DNA from: Lachnospiraceae bacterium
GTDB lineage: Bacteria; Bacillota; Clostridia; Lachnospirales; Lachnospiraceae
DNA length: 34,991 nucleotides
NCBI GenBank assembly: GCA_017462755.1
Contig: JAFTQM010000015.1
Location: 1 to 34,991 of the forward strand
Direction: 5' to 3'
Shown: positions 16,711-22,980 of the stretch, piece by piece
Layout of the letters: each line of letters opens with the position of its first letter
Numbering within the stretch: the first letter of the stretch is position 1
Program-made: the position numbers and the translations under genes
Notes under the pieces: generated by a model
Told to the model about the DNA's origin: nothing
The model's database searches: none
The model's input: the letters and a program-made list of their open reading frames with translations, nothing else

Positions 16711-16857
16711 TATCTTAAAGGAAAGTGCATCCTTTAAGATAAAAAACGCTCCGTGGGATGCGCACTCGCGCGTTTGGAAGATGTCGCAAGCGACCGCGCT
16801 CGGCGCAAGAGTCCGCAAAGCGGACTCTTTGTTCTGTAAAAGGAAAGTAGTCGCTTC
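16706..16857. repeat. Modular palindromic intergenic element, copy A
   Basis: The order is: a 17-bp inverted repeat (16706-16722/16730-16746) enclosing AAGTGCA; GGGATGCGCACTCGCGCG (16755-16772); hairpin GTCGC-aa-GCGAC (16783-16794); hairpin AAGAGTCCGC-aaa-GCGGACTCTT (16807-16829); then a GGAAAGTAGTCGCTTC motif (16842-16857). The same modules recur at 21492-21632 and in part at 26249-26290. Compared with those copies the last hairpin shows paired TT-to-CC and AA-to-GG changes, so the stem is conserved while the sequence varies. No ORF of note. This fills most of the 331-base gap between the two paralogues. Confidence 0.75.
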
Positions 16858-16881
16858 GCAAACGTTTTTCATGTAAAACTT

Positions 16882-16909
16882 TAAAGATTATCTGGCATTT
16901 AGCCGATAT
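16882..16909 (+). promoter_or_regulatory. Sigma-28 (SigD/FliA)-type promoter of secreted protein 2
   Basis: TAAAGATT (16882-16889), 12 bases, then GCCGATAT (16902-16909). The spacing is identical to the promoter at 14875-14902, and the -10 box differs from consensus GCCGATAA at one position. Confidence 0.83.
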
Positions 16910-16943
16910 ATATAATAAGCAGGGTGACTGATGCCTGAAGTGA

Positions 16944-16979
16944 TTGTCGAGGATAGACAAGGTACAAACACAAGGAGGT
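16944..16979 (+). promoter_or_regulatory. Putative two-site CsrA-type leader of secreted protein 2
   Basis: TTGTC-GAGGATA-GACAA (16944-16960) and ACACAAGGAGGT (16968-16979) repeat the leader of paralogue 1 with one base change in the loop (A to G, GGA core kept). Conservation of about 45 untranslated bases, while the upstream leader has diverged, suggests function. Confidence 0.6.
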
Positions 16980-16987
16980 AATTTACT

Positions 16988-18421
16988 ATGAAATTAAAGA
17001 AATTTTTAGCGGCGGCTATGATTAGTACGCTGGCACTTGGTGCAGTAGCAATGGCAGCTCCGGTTGCAACTTATGCAGCAGAAGAAGGTGAAACTGCGAA
17101 GAACGTAGAGGTTGAAATCTCTTACGATGTAATGACGGCAATGCTTACATCTCCGGGTAACGCAGCATATGTATTTATGGATGTACTGAAGGAGAACAAG
17201 GCAGATGCGAAGGTTTCTGCTACCTATGCATATGAAGCAAAGGATGGTGTAGCAAAAGTTGATCTTTCCTTCCTGAAGGTAAAGGCTGACAGCTACATTC
17301 GTGTATATTCAAATCTGGAGCCTCTTACTGAGACTACACCAATCTATGTAGTGAACAAGCAGCCGGATAAGCTGAAGATTAAGTTCGTAGCAGGTGCAGC
17401 TGACAAGTATGCAGCTTTCACGATTTCCGAAGGCAAGACTGTAGTTGGTGCGGATGATATTAAGAAGAATATCGAAAACGGCAAGTATGAGTACAAGACC
17501 TTATATGGTTCCAAATGGTTAAACTTAGATGTGTGGGATATGGATTCTGCAGTGGTAGCAGGCACGACGTTAGTAGTTCGTACTGCGCCTGTAGAGACCA
17601 GCTCCGACGGAAAGATTCCAGGTGCTATGGTTAGTGCTGAGGTTAAGGTAAAGGTTGCAGCTCTGCCTAAGGCACCAAAGGTAAAGGTAGACTATGTAAA
17701 GGGTACCATTGCCACGTCCGATAAGTTAGAGTACAACGTACTTTACAACAATGCTTTGCTGGCGCAGGATTGGATAAAGGGTACAACGGTACCTATGACT
17801 CCTGATGAAATCCTTACTGCATGTGAGGTAAAGGCTTCCGAGCACACGGCATACTTAAATGCAGGCTTTATATTAGTAGTTCGTACTGCAGCTGTTGAGG
17901 GCAAGAAAGCAGCTTCTCAGGCAGCATTCGTAAGCATTCTTCCACAGGCTTCCTTAAGCTATCTTGCAAAGGAAGAAGAGCTTAAGGTAAGTGACTCTGT
18001 TAAGTTGACCTGGACCACTGAAAAGACTGGCGTTAAGTTCGTAGCTGAGGGCGCAGCATTTGAGTATTATGATAATACAAAGTCTAAGTGGGTAACCATT
18101 AAGACTGGTGAAAAGGGTGCTCTTTATAAGCTTGAGAATACTTCCGAGGCTAATACTGTTACAGTTCGTGTAGCAGGTGTTAAGGCGGGTAAGGGTGTAG
18201 AGGCAGCAATGCCATCTCTTCCTGTAACGGTTGATGTAGCAGTTTATGTTAATCCGGATAGTGAAGCTGTGACCAGTGCTTTGGCAATTGCAGCAGCTTG
18301 GGTTCAGGATACCTATACTGCATCGAACGATGATACCAACGACACGATTAAGAAAGCAGTTGAGACTGCTATCAAGTCGGTTGAAGGCGTAACCGTAAAG
18401 GTAGAGGTAACGGTTGAGTAG
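16988..18421 (+). CDS. Secreted protein of unknown function, paralogue 2, truncated by a TAG
   Basis: This 477-residue paralogue of the preceding gene has the same signal peptide (MKLKKFLAAAMISTLALGAV, cleavage near AYA) and the same three VRTA-type repeats with short indels. It stops at TAG (18419-18421) where paralogue 1 has a Lys codon. The reading frame continues for 37 further codons (18422-18535) that match the paralogue's last segment, including KGKITLTKGDASEVAVVNK. It is therefore a recent C-terminal truncation; the signal peptide and repeats are intact, so the product may still function. Tandem duplication is the likely origin, since the leader and sigma-28 promoter are duplicated too. 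AAGGAGGT precedes the ATG. Confidence 0.88.
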   Translation: MKLKKFLAAAMISTLALGAVAMAAPVATYAAEEGETAKNVEVEISYDVMTAMLTSPGNAAYVFMDVLKENKADAKVSATYAYEAKDGVAKVDLSFLKVKADSYIRVYSNLEPLTETTPIYVVNKQPDKLKIKFVAGAADKYAAFTISEGKTVVGADDIKKNIENGKYEYKTLYGSKWLNLDVWDMDSAVVAGTTLVVRTAPVETSSDGKIPGAMVSAEVKVKVAALPKAPKVKVDYVKGTIATSDKLEYNVLYNNALLAQDWIKGTTVPMTPDEILTACEVKASEHTAYLNAGFILVVRTAAVEGKKAASQAAFVSILPQASLSYLAKEEELKVSDSVKLTWTTEKTGVKFVAEGAAFEYYDNTKSKWVTIKTGEKGALYKLENTSEANTVTVRVAGVKAGKGVEAAMPSLPVTVDVAVYVNPDSEAVTSALAIAAAWVQDTYTASNDDTNDTIKKAVETAIKSVEGVTVKVEVTVE

Positions 18422-18535
18422 GCTACAACAGAGGCACCGGGTTCTGTAAAGGGTAAGATTACTCTGACAAAGGGCGATGCATCTGAAGTTGCAGTAGTAA
18501 ACAAGGCAATTGCTCAGCTTCAGGCAACGAACTAA
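18422..18535 (+). pseudogene. In-frame remnant of paralogue 2 C-terminus after premature TAG
   Basis: From the codon after the TAG the same frame encodes ATTEAPGSVKGKITLTKGDA and continues to QLQATN, then TAA at 18533-18535. It aligns with the last residues of paralogue 1, which end QLSAN. The sequence is intact apart from the stop, so the mutation is recent or a sequencing error. Confidence 0.85.
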
Positions 18536-18590
18536 TATATTATTTTTATCAGAAGTAAGTGAAACTACGGAAACTCAAGTAAAATGCTTA

Positions 18591-18619
18591 TTGACAGCGT
18601 TTACACACTTTGCTATAAT
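18591..18619 (+). promoter_or_regulatory. Consensus sigma-A promoter of leader ORF and synthetase-like gene
   Basis: TTGACA (18591-18596), 17 bases, then TATAAT (18614-18619), with an extended -10 (TGC before the box). Both boxes are perfect. It is the only clear promoter before the gene at 18826, and a terminator lies in between. Confidence 0.85.
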
Positions 18620-18633
18620 ACCACAAAAGCAAG

Positions 18634-18748
18634 TTAGGAGAAAATTTATGGTTTGTATTTTGAACAACAAGTCCAATATGAATCAGCAGCAGCCTGGTAT
18701 CAATTTTGATAACGGGCTTATTTGGCTATGTTCATAAAATTCTCCTAA
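18634..18748 (+). ncRNA. Leader RNA with ribosome-site-sequestering inverted repeat
   Basis: TTAGGAGAAAATTTATG (18634-18650, ribosome site plus start codon of the small ORF) is complementary, with one bulge, to CATAAAATTCTCCTAA (18733-18748), which spans the ORF's stop codon. Translation of the ORF and folding of this long-range stem exclude each other. Together with the terminator at 18767-18808 this looks like an attenuator. No T-box motif (AGGGTGGNACCGCG) is present. Confidence 0.6.
18648..18737 (+). CDS. 29-residue leader peptide
   Basis: A short ORF (MVCILNNKSNMNQQQPGINF, then DNGLIWLCS) starts six or seven bases after TTAGGAG and about 20 bases after the expected transcription start. 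It is too short for a fold and has no signal peptide. It contains two Met codons but no Met run, so classical Met attenuation is not obvious. Its placement between a strong promoter and a terminator before a class I synthetase-like gene suggests a regulatory leader peptide that senses ribosome progress. A stand-alone small protein gene is the alternative. Confidence 0.6.
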   Translation: MVCILNNKSNMNQQQPGINFDNGLIWLCS

Positions 18749-18766
18749 TTATATTAGTGTGAATAG

Positions 18767-18808
18767 AACGGTTGAAGGCTCGTTAAGAGCTTTCAACCGT
18801 TTTTTTTA
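18767..18808 (+). terminator. Intrinsic terminator between leader ORF and synthetase-like gene
   Basis: ACGGTTGAAGGCTC (18768-18781) pairs with GAGCTTTCAACCGT (18787-18800), 14 pairs including one G-U, and is followed by T at 18801-18807. It lies 18 bases before the ATG at 18826, so the gene should depend on readthrough. Confidence 0.88.
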
Positions 18809-18825
18809 TCAAAAGGAGGATGCCT

Positions 18826-20823
18826 ATGTATAGTAAGCGTATTATGAAAGACGAAAGACCAACGTTTCCCAAGCGGGCGGTGGTTACTGCCGGAATGCCG
18901 TACGGAAACAAAAAATTGCATTTCGGGCATGTGGGAGGTATGTTTGTGCATGCCGACATCTTTGCCAGATTTTTGAGAGACCGAATCGGCAAGGACAATG
19001 TGATTTTTGTTTCCGGTACGGATTGCTACGGCTCGCCGATTTTGGAAAGCTATCGCAAACAGAAGGAAGCCGGATATACCGGTTCGATAGAGGATTATGT
19101 GACAGAGAATCACAAGAGCCAGAAGAAAACTCTGGATGCGTATGGGATTAGCCTGAATTTATTTGGAGCCTCTGCACTCGGAGAAACAGGAGCGGTTCAT
19201 CATGAGGTGTCAGCAGAAATATTTCGTACTTTGTACCGAAATGGGCATATCAAAAAATTATCCGTGCCGCAGTTTTACGATGAGGAGCGCAAGGTATTTC
19301 TGAATGGGCGGCAGGTTATTGGCAAATGCCCGATTCCGGGCTGCACCTCGGACAAAGCCTATGCAGATGAGTGCTCGCTTGGACATCAGTTTTTGCCATC
19401 GGAGCTGCTGCATCCGATGAGCAGTCTGTCCGGCAAAAAGCCGGTGTTAAAAGAGGTTGAAAACTGGTATCTTGATTTAGAGGAATCCATTGACAGCATC
19501 AAGGAGTACAATGATTTTCTTAGAAAAAATACGAATACAAGAAAATATCAGTTAGAAACGGTGGAAGAGTTCTTGAAGCAACCGGCGATATATGTACCGA
19601 GAAAATATGTTGAGAATCTTGCTGAATTATCGGCACGCTTACCAAAGCACCGTCTGGTGGATGAAGAAAAGAAAAATTCCGTTTTGTTTGAATTCGAGAC
19701 GCTGGAGGAAAGAGACAAAGCAAAGGCAGTGTTAGAGCAGGCAGGTATTCATTATACTTCTGGAAAGACGTTAGTGCCGTTTCGATTGTCAGGTAATGTC
19801 GCATGGGGTGTACCGTTTCCGGCTTGTGAAGAATTGCAGGATTTAACCTTCTGGGTATGGCCGGAATCGTTGTGGGCGCCGATTTCGTTTACTAAGACCT
19901 ATTTAAAGCAGCAGGGAAAAGAAGCTGAACTGGCAAAATGGTGGAATGATGACGAGGCGCTGGTTTATCAGTTCATTGGCGAGGACAATATCTATTTCTA
20001 CTCGATTGCGCAGACCGGAATATTTGCAGGATTGCGGGCAGCGAAAGGAACAGAGCCGGATATCAAAGGAATACACATGTCGCATATTATAGCCAATCGT
20101 CATTTGCTCTATATGGATACGAAGGCAAGCAGCAGCTCAGAGATAAAGCCGCCAATGGCGGAGGACCTGCTGGAATTTTATACAAAGGATCAGCTTCGCA
20201 TGCATTTTATGAGCTTAGGTTTATCCTCCAAAAGCGTGGGCTTTAAGCCGCAGGTATTTATGAAGGTAGAAGAACGTGCCGGTGTGGATATGGTCTTAAA
20301 AGAAGGAAATCTGATTACCAATGTGTTAAACCGCCTAATTCGTTCCTGTTTTTATGCCGTTCAAAACAATCATGGCGGAAGAATCCCGGAGGGCGAAGTA
20401 AGCGAAAGGATAAAAGAAATGGCAGAGGCAGCGGTGTTGGAATACGAGCGACATATGTACAATCACGAATTTCATCGGATTTCGTATGTACTGGATGATT
20501 TTATCCGGGCAATCAACAAGCATTGGGTAAACAATGTGAAGCTTGCGGATTCGAAGGGAGATACCGCACTCAGAACGCAGATACTGGTGGATTGCTTTTA
20601 TGCTTGCAAAGTTATGTCGATACTGGTGCATCCGATTGCTCCGGAGGGCTGTGAAATGTTCCGGGAATATCTGCGGCTGGGAGAAGAACTGTGGGATTGG
20701 AAGCATATTTTGGAACCAATATCCTTTTATACCGGCGATTTGTCAAGGCACGAGCTAAAGGTACTGGAACCGAGAGTGGATTTCTTTCGGAAGCATGAAT
20801 GTCAGATAAATGAGGAGCAGTAA
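18826..20823 (+). CDS. Divergent methionyl-tRNA-synthetase-like class I protein
   Basis: This 665-residue cytoplasmic protein has the MetRS layout: class I signature HFGH (residues 32-35) in GMPYGNKKLHFGHVGG, ADIFARFLRD, and GTDCYGSPI. A zinc-knuckle-like insert follows (KCPIPGCTSDKAYADECSLG, then FLPSELLHP.SSLSGKKPV). EDNIYFYSIAQTG corresponds to the MetRS GKDN segment, and a helical anticodon-binding domain comes last. The usual KMSKS loop reads KASSSS (433-438), so the second catalytic Lys is missing; the insert has only part of the normal Cys pattern. It may be a second, non-canonical synthetase, a resistance-type paralogue, or an enzyme with another substrate. I prefer the ATG at 18826, six bases after AGGAGG; an ATG at 18820 touches that site. 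Confidence 0.85.
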   Translation: MYSKRIMKDERPTFPKRAVVTAGMPYGNKKLHFGHVGGMFVHADIFARFLRDRIGKDNVIFVSGTDCYGSPILESYRKQKEAGYTGSIEDYVTENHKSQKKTLDAYGISLNLFGASALGETGAVHHEVSAEIFRTLYRNGHIKKLSVPQFYDEERKVFLNGRQVIGKCPIPGCTSDKAYADECSLGHQFLPSELLHPMSSLSGKKPVLKEVENWYLDLEESIDSIKEYNDFLRKNTNTRKYQLETVEEFLKQPAIYVPRKYVENLAELSARLPKHRLVDEEKKNSVLFEFETLEERDKAKAVLEQAGIHYTSGKTLVPFRLSGNVAWGVPFPACEELQDLTFWVWPESLWAPISFTKTYLKQQGKEAELAKWWNDDEALVYQFIGEDNIYFYSIAQTGIFAGLRAAKGTEPDIKGIHMSHIIANRHLLYMDTKASSSSEIKPPMAEDLLEFYTKDQLRMHFMSLGLSSKSVGFKPQVFMKVEERAGVDMVLKEGNLITNVLNRLIRSCFYAVQNNHGGRIPEGEVSERIKEMAEAAVLEYERHMYNHEFHRISYVLDDFIRAINKHWVNNVKLADSKGDTALRTQILVDCFYACKVMSILVHPIAPEGCEMFREYLRLGEELWDWKHILEPISFYTGDLSRHELKVLEPRVDFFRKHECQINEEQ

Positions 20824-20878
20824 TGTTGATGACATTATGGAAGTTTTTTTATTTGAACATGAGCTGTTTTGTCAACAA

Positions 20879-20907
20879 TTGCTTTTCGGCGCGAGCTTTG
20901 CTATAAT
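20879..20907 (+). promoter_or_regulatory. Sigma-A promoter of YvyF-like gene
   Basis: TTGCTT (20879-20884), 17 bases, then TATAAT (20902-20907) with an extended TGC. The expected start is near 20914, about 57 bases before the ATG at 20971. Confidence 0.7.
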
Positions 20908-20970
20908 ATAAATATAGGTTTTAGTATCACAGTTTCGAGTAGCGGACGTTTTTTAGAAGTGGAGGTAGCT

Positions 20971-21411
20971 ATGAAGGACTTGGAAAAATTATTGATTGAT
21001 AATAAGCCGATACGATGCGAACAATGTGGCGGTAAGCTATTTCATATCGGAAGTGGTAAGTATCAGTGTGAAAAGTGTGAGCACACGGTATCGGATGATT
21101 TTGGTAAAGTAAAAGAATTTTTGGAGACGCATGGACCGGCCCCGGCGATTGTTGTAGTGCAGGAAACCGGTGTCAGAGAAGAGATTATCGAGATGTTCTT
21201 GAAAAAAGGCCGTCTGGAGATTGTGGAGGGCAGCAAGTATTACTTGAAATGCGAGAAATGCGGCTGCAGCATCCGAAGCGGCAGGTTTTGCCTGGAATGT
21301 GCCAGAGAGCTGGCAGAGGGGGTAAAGCGTGTTTTTTATGCCGAGGTGGGAGACAAGCCGAAGCAGGATGCCACATTGAAGGGAAAGATGCATTTTATAA
21401 AGAGGAAGTAA
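20971..21411 (+). CDS. yvyF: YvyF-like flagellar operon protein with two zinc-ribbon motifs
   Basis: This 146-residue protein contains RCEQCGGKLF...YQCEKCEHTV near the N-terminus, then KEFLETHGPAPAIVVVQETG and EEIIEMFLKKGRLEI. It ends with LKCEKCGCSIRSGRFCLECA. The order of a Cys pair motif, a helix-turn-helix-like ETGV...I..FL..GRL stretch and a CxxCG..I..GR.C..C motif is the pattern of the YvyF/TIGR03826 family, encoded near flgM in Firmicutes. That family is motility-associated with uncertain biochemistry. The frame is open further upstream, but GGAGG lies six bases before the ATG at 20971. The gene is monocistronic here, away from a flgM gene, with its own promoter and terminator. Confidence 0.8.
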   Translation: MKDLEKLLIDNKPIRCEQCGGKLFHIGSGKYQCEKCEHTVSDDFGKVKEFLETHGPAPAIVVVQETGVREEIIEMFLKKGRLEIVEGSKYYLKCEKCGCSIRSGRFCLECARELAEGVKRVFYAEVGDKPKQDATLKGKMHFIKRK

Positions 21412-21436
21412 ACGATGTGCCACGAATAGTGTGAAA

Positions 21437-21500
21437 AAGGAACCGGATTCTCTGGTTGCTCGAAAAAGCAAGAGGAGGAAGCCGGTTCCTTGATTGTTTT
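21437..21500 (+). terminator. Terminator of YvyF-like gene
   Basis: AAGGAACCGG (21437-21446) pairs with CCGGTTCCTT (21482-21491) around a 35-base loop and is followed by GATTGTTTT. The large loop makes it less typical. Confidence 0.65.
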
Positions 21501-21632
21501 GTGTTAAAGAAAAGTAGTCGTTTCACAACTATTTCCTTTAACACAAAACAATCTGGGGATGCGCATGACGCGCGAAGAGTAGATGTCACTTTGTGACCGC
21601 GCGTCAGCGCGAGAGTTTGCTTTGCAAACTCT
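21492..21632. repeat. Modular palindromic intergenic element, copy B
   Basis: The order is: an 18-bp inverted repeat (21492-21509/21536-21553) enclosing AAAAGTAGTCGTTTC; GGGATGCGCATGACGCGCG (21557-21575); hairpin GTCAC-ttt-GTGAC (21585-21597); hairpin AGAGTTTGC-ttt-GCAAACTCT (21612-21632) followed by T. The module order is the same as in copy A (16706-16857). The outer repeat sequence differs between copies, while the inner hairpins show compensatory changes. It separates two convergent genes, and its last hairpin directly abuts the stop codon of the sugar kinase, so it may also terminate transcription. Confidence 0.75.
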
Positions 21633-21634
21633 TT

Positions 21635-22720
21635 TTATCGGTTAATATCAAAGCTCATGTCCATGATTTTGCGAATGCTCTTTGCGTCATCGGTAATGTT
21701 GGCATCGCCGTGAATGGTGTGCTTGATTACACTGCTGGCAACGGCAAAATTCAGCATATCCATCGGACGATAATTGTTCATCATGGCATAGATGAGACCG
21801 CTGGCAAATGCATCACCGCCGCCGACACGGTCTAAAATGTTGAAGGTAAAAAGGCGGCTTTCGAAGGTATGTCCTTCATACCACATAAATGCCTTTAAGC
21901 TGTTTTCACTACCGCTGTGAACATAGCGAACGTGGCGGGCAATACACTTGATATTTGGGTAACGCTCAACGAATTTGCGGAAAATCTCATCCTGCTGCTC
22001 ATAGCTTGGCTGGAGCGGAACTCCGTCCTTTACGTCGCCCTTAGCATGGTTATTTTCGTCCTTCCACAAATGGTATGGCTCGATGCCGAATAATACATCT
22101 ACATATGGGAGGCACTCCGTACAAAAATCTCTAGCTTCCTCCCAAGTCCATAAGGAGCCGCGGAAATTGCCGTCAAAGCTGATGGTAAGACCCTTTTCCT
22201 TTGCAGCGACCAGAGTCGTCATAATCAAATCGCGGCAATTCTGGCAGAGTGCAGGTGTAATACCGCTCAGATGCAGCCAATCATAGCCTTCGAGCAATGC
22301 ATCAAAGTCTACCTTGCTGTAGTCGTATTCCGTAAAGGCACTGTTTTTGCGGTCGTAGGTTACCTTGCTGGCGCGGATTCCGTAACCGGTTTCAAGGTAA
22401 TAAGTACCAAGACGATGGGTAGGAGTCTCCTCCGGTGTACTCAAAATCATCGGAGTACAGTGTACATCGTTGCTTCGCAGCATACGAACGGCGCTTTTTC
22501 CCAAGCTGTTGTTTGGAACTACGCTGAAGAAGGTACTGTCGATGCCTAAGTTGGCAAGGGCGAGCGCGATATTTGCTTCACTGCCGCCGTAGCTTGCTTC
22601 AAAATTGTTGGTCATACGAATCTTCTCATAATTCGGAGGAGTCAGACGAAGCATGATTTCTCCGATGGTAAAAAATTTCGGACTTTCGTTGTTTTTCAGT
22701 AACGGATTATAGTGTTCCAT
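21635..22720 (-). CDS. kdgK: PfkB-family sugar kinase, probably 2-dehydro-3-deoxygluconokinase
   Basis: This 361-residue cytoplasmic ribokinase-fold kinase should phosphorylate 2-keto-3-deoxygluconate with ATP, feeding hexuronate or pectin breakdown products into glycolysis. Visible are GEIMLRLTPPNYEKI, the substrate-binding YGGSEANIALALANLG (PfkB signature 1 region), FDGNFRGSLWTWEEA and the signature 2 DRVGGGDAFASGLIY, with Asp303 as catalytic base. KdgK-like length and the N-terminal GE.M.R..P motif favour KDG; fructose or another keto sugar is possible. It is transcribed alone, with AAGGGG before its ATG. A palindrome lies in the leader (22762-22777), and no other KDG pathway gene is in the window. 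Confidence 0.85.
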   Translation of the reverse strand: MEHYNPLLKNNESPKFFTIGEIMLRLTPPNYEKIRMTNNFEASYGGSEANIALALANLGIDSTFFSVVPNNSLGKSAVRMLRSNDVHCTPMILSTPEETPTHRLGTYYLETGYGIRASKVTYDRKNSAFTEYDYSKVDFDALLEGYDWLHLSGITPALCQNCRDLIMTTLVAAKEKGLTISFDGNFRGSLWTWEEARDFCTECLPYVDVLFGIEPYHLWKDENNHAKGDVKDGVPLQPSYEQQDEIFRKFVERYPNIKCIARHVRYVHSGSENSLKAFMWYEGHTFESRLFTFNILDRVGGGDAFASGLIYAMMNNYRPMDMLNFAVASSVIKHTIHGDANITDDAKSIRKIMDMSFDINR

Positions 22721-22761
22721 AATCTACCCCTTTTCTGCATTGCATTTGCACATCCGTATTG

Positions 22762-22777
22762 TCGTATATAGATACGA
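22762..22777. promoter_or_regulatory. Perfect palindrome in kdgK leader, probable operator
   Basis: TCGTATATAGATACGA has two 6-bp arms around a 4-base centre. It lies between the putative - strand promoter at 22816-22844 and the kdgK start, a position suited to a repressor site. The regulator is not in the window. Confidence 0.45.
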
Positions 22778-22815
22778 AAGGTTTAAACGCAAGGCTCTAT
22801 TATATAGTTAATATT

Positions 22816-22844
22816 ATTGTAGCAGAAAAGCATAGGATGTGAAA
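22816..22844 (-). promoter_or_regulatory. Probable kdgK promoter
   Basis: On the - strand there is an extended -10, TGC-TACAAT (22816-22821), with a weak -35 TTTCAC (22839-22844) at 17 bases. A TATAAT nearer the gene (about 22799-22804) is an alternative without a good -35. Confidence 0.4.
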
Positions 22845-22911
22845 GAAGAAAAAAGGCAAAAAACAGAGAATCTTGTTTGTTTTTTTGATGTGATTTTTAA
22901 GTAAGATTTAC

Positions 22912-22942
22912 TTGACCTTGCCGTTACGGAAAGGTGTAGAGT
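22912..22942 (+). promoter_or_regulatory. MerR-type promoter with operator in a 19-base spacer
   Basis: TTGACC (22912-22917) and TAGAGT (22937-22942) are separated by 19 bases, the over-long spacing typical of MerR-controlled promoters. The region 22915-22935 is a near-perfect 21-base palindrome with ACCTT and AAGGT ends, closely resembling the CueR/MerR-type operator. It precedes the MerR-type gene at 22981, so autoregulation is likely. Confidence 0.8.
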
Positions 22943-22980
22943 AAAGGTACACCAATAGAAAGAAAGCGGGAGGGAAAAGG

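Noticed and set aside
18419..18421. Pyrrolysine or other programmed readthrough of the internal TAG
   Set aside because: TAG is used as an ordinary stop for many genes in the window (for example at 5183, 7361, 9598 and 11245), and no insertion-element-like structure was recognised after the codon. A point mutation is simpler.
18620..18825. T-box riboswitch before the synthetase-like gene
   Set aside because: The conserved T-box sequence and stem I architecture are absent and the leader is too short.
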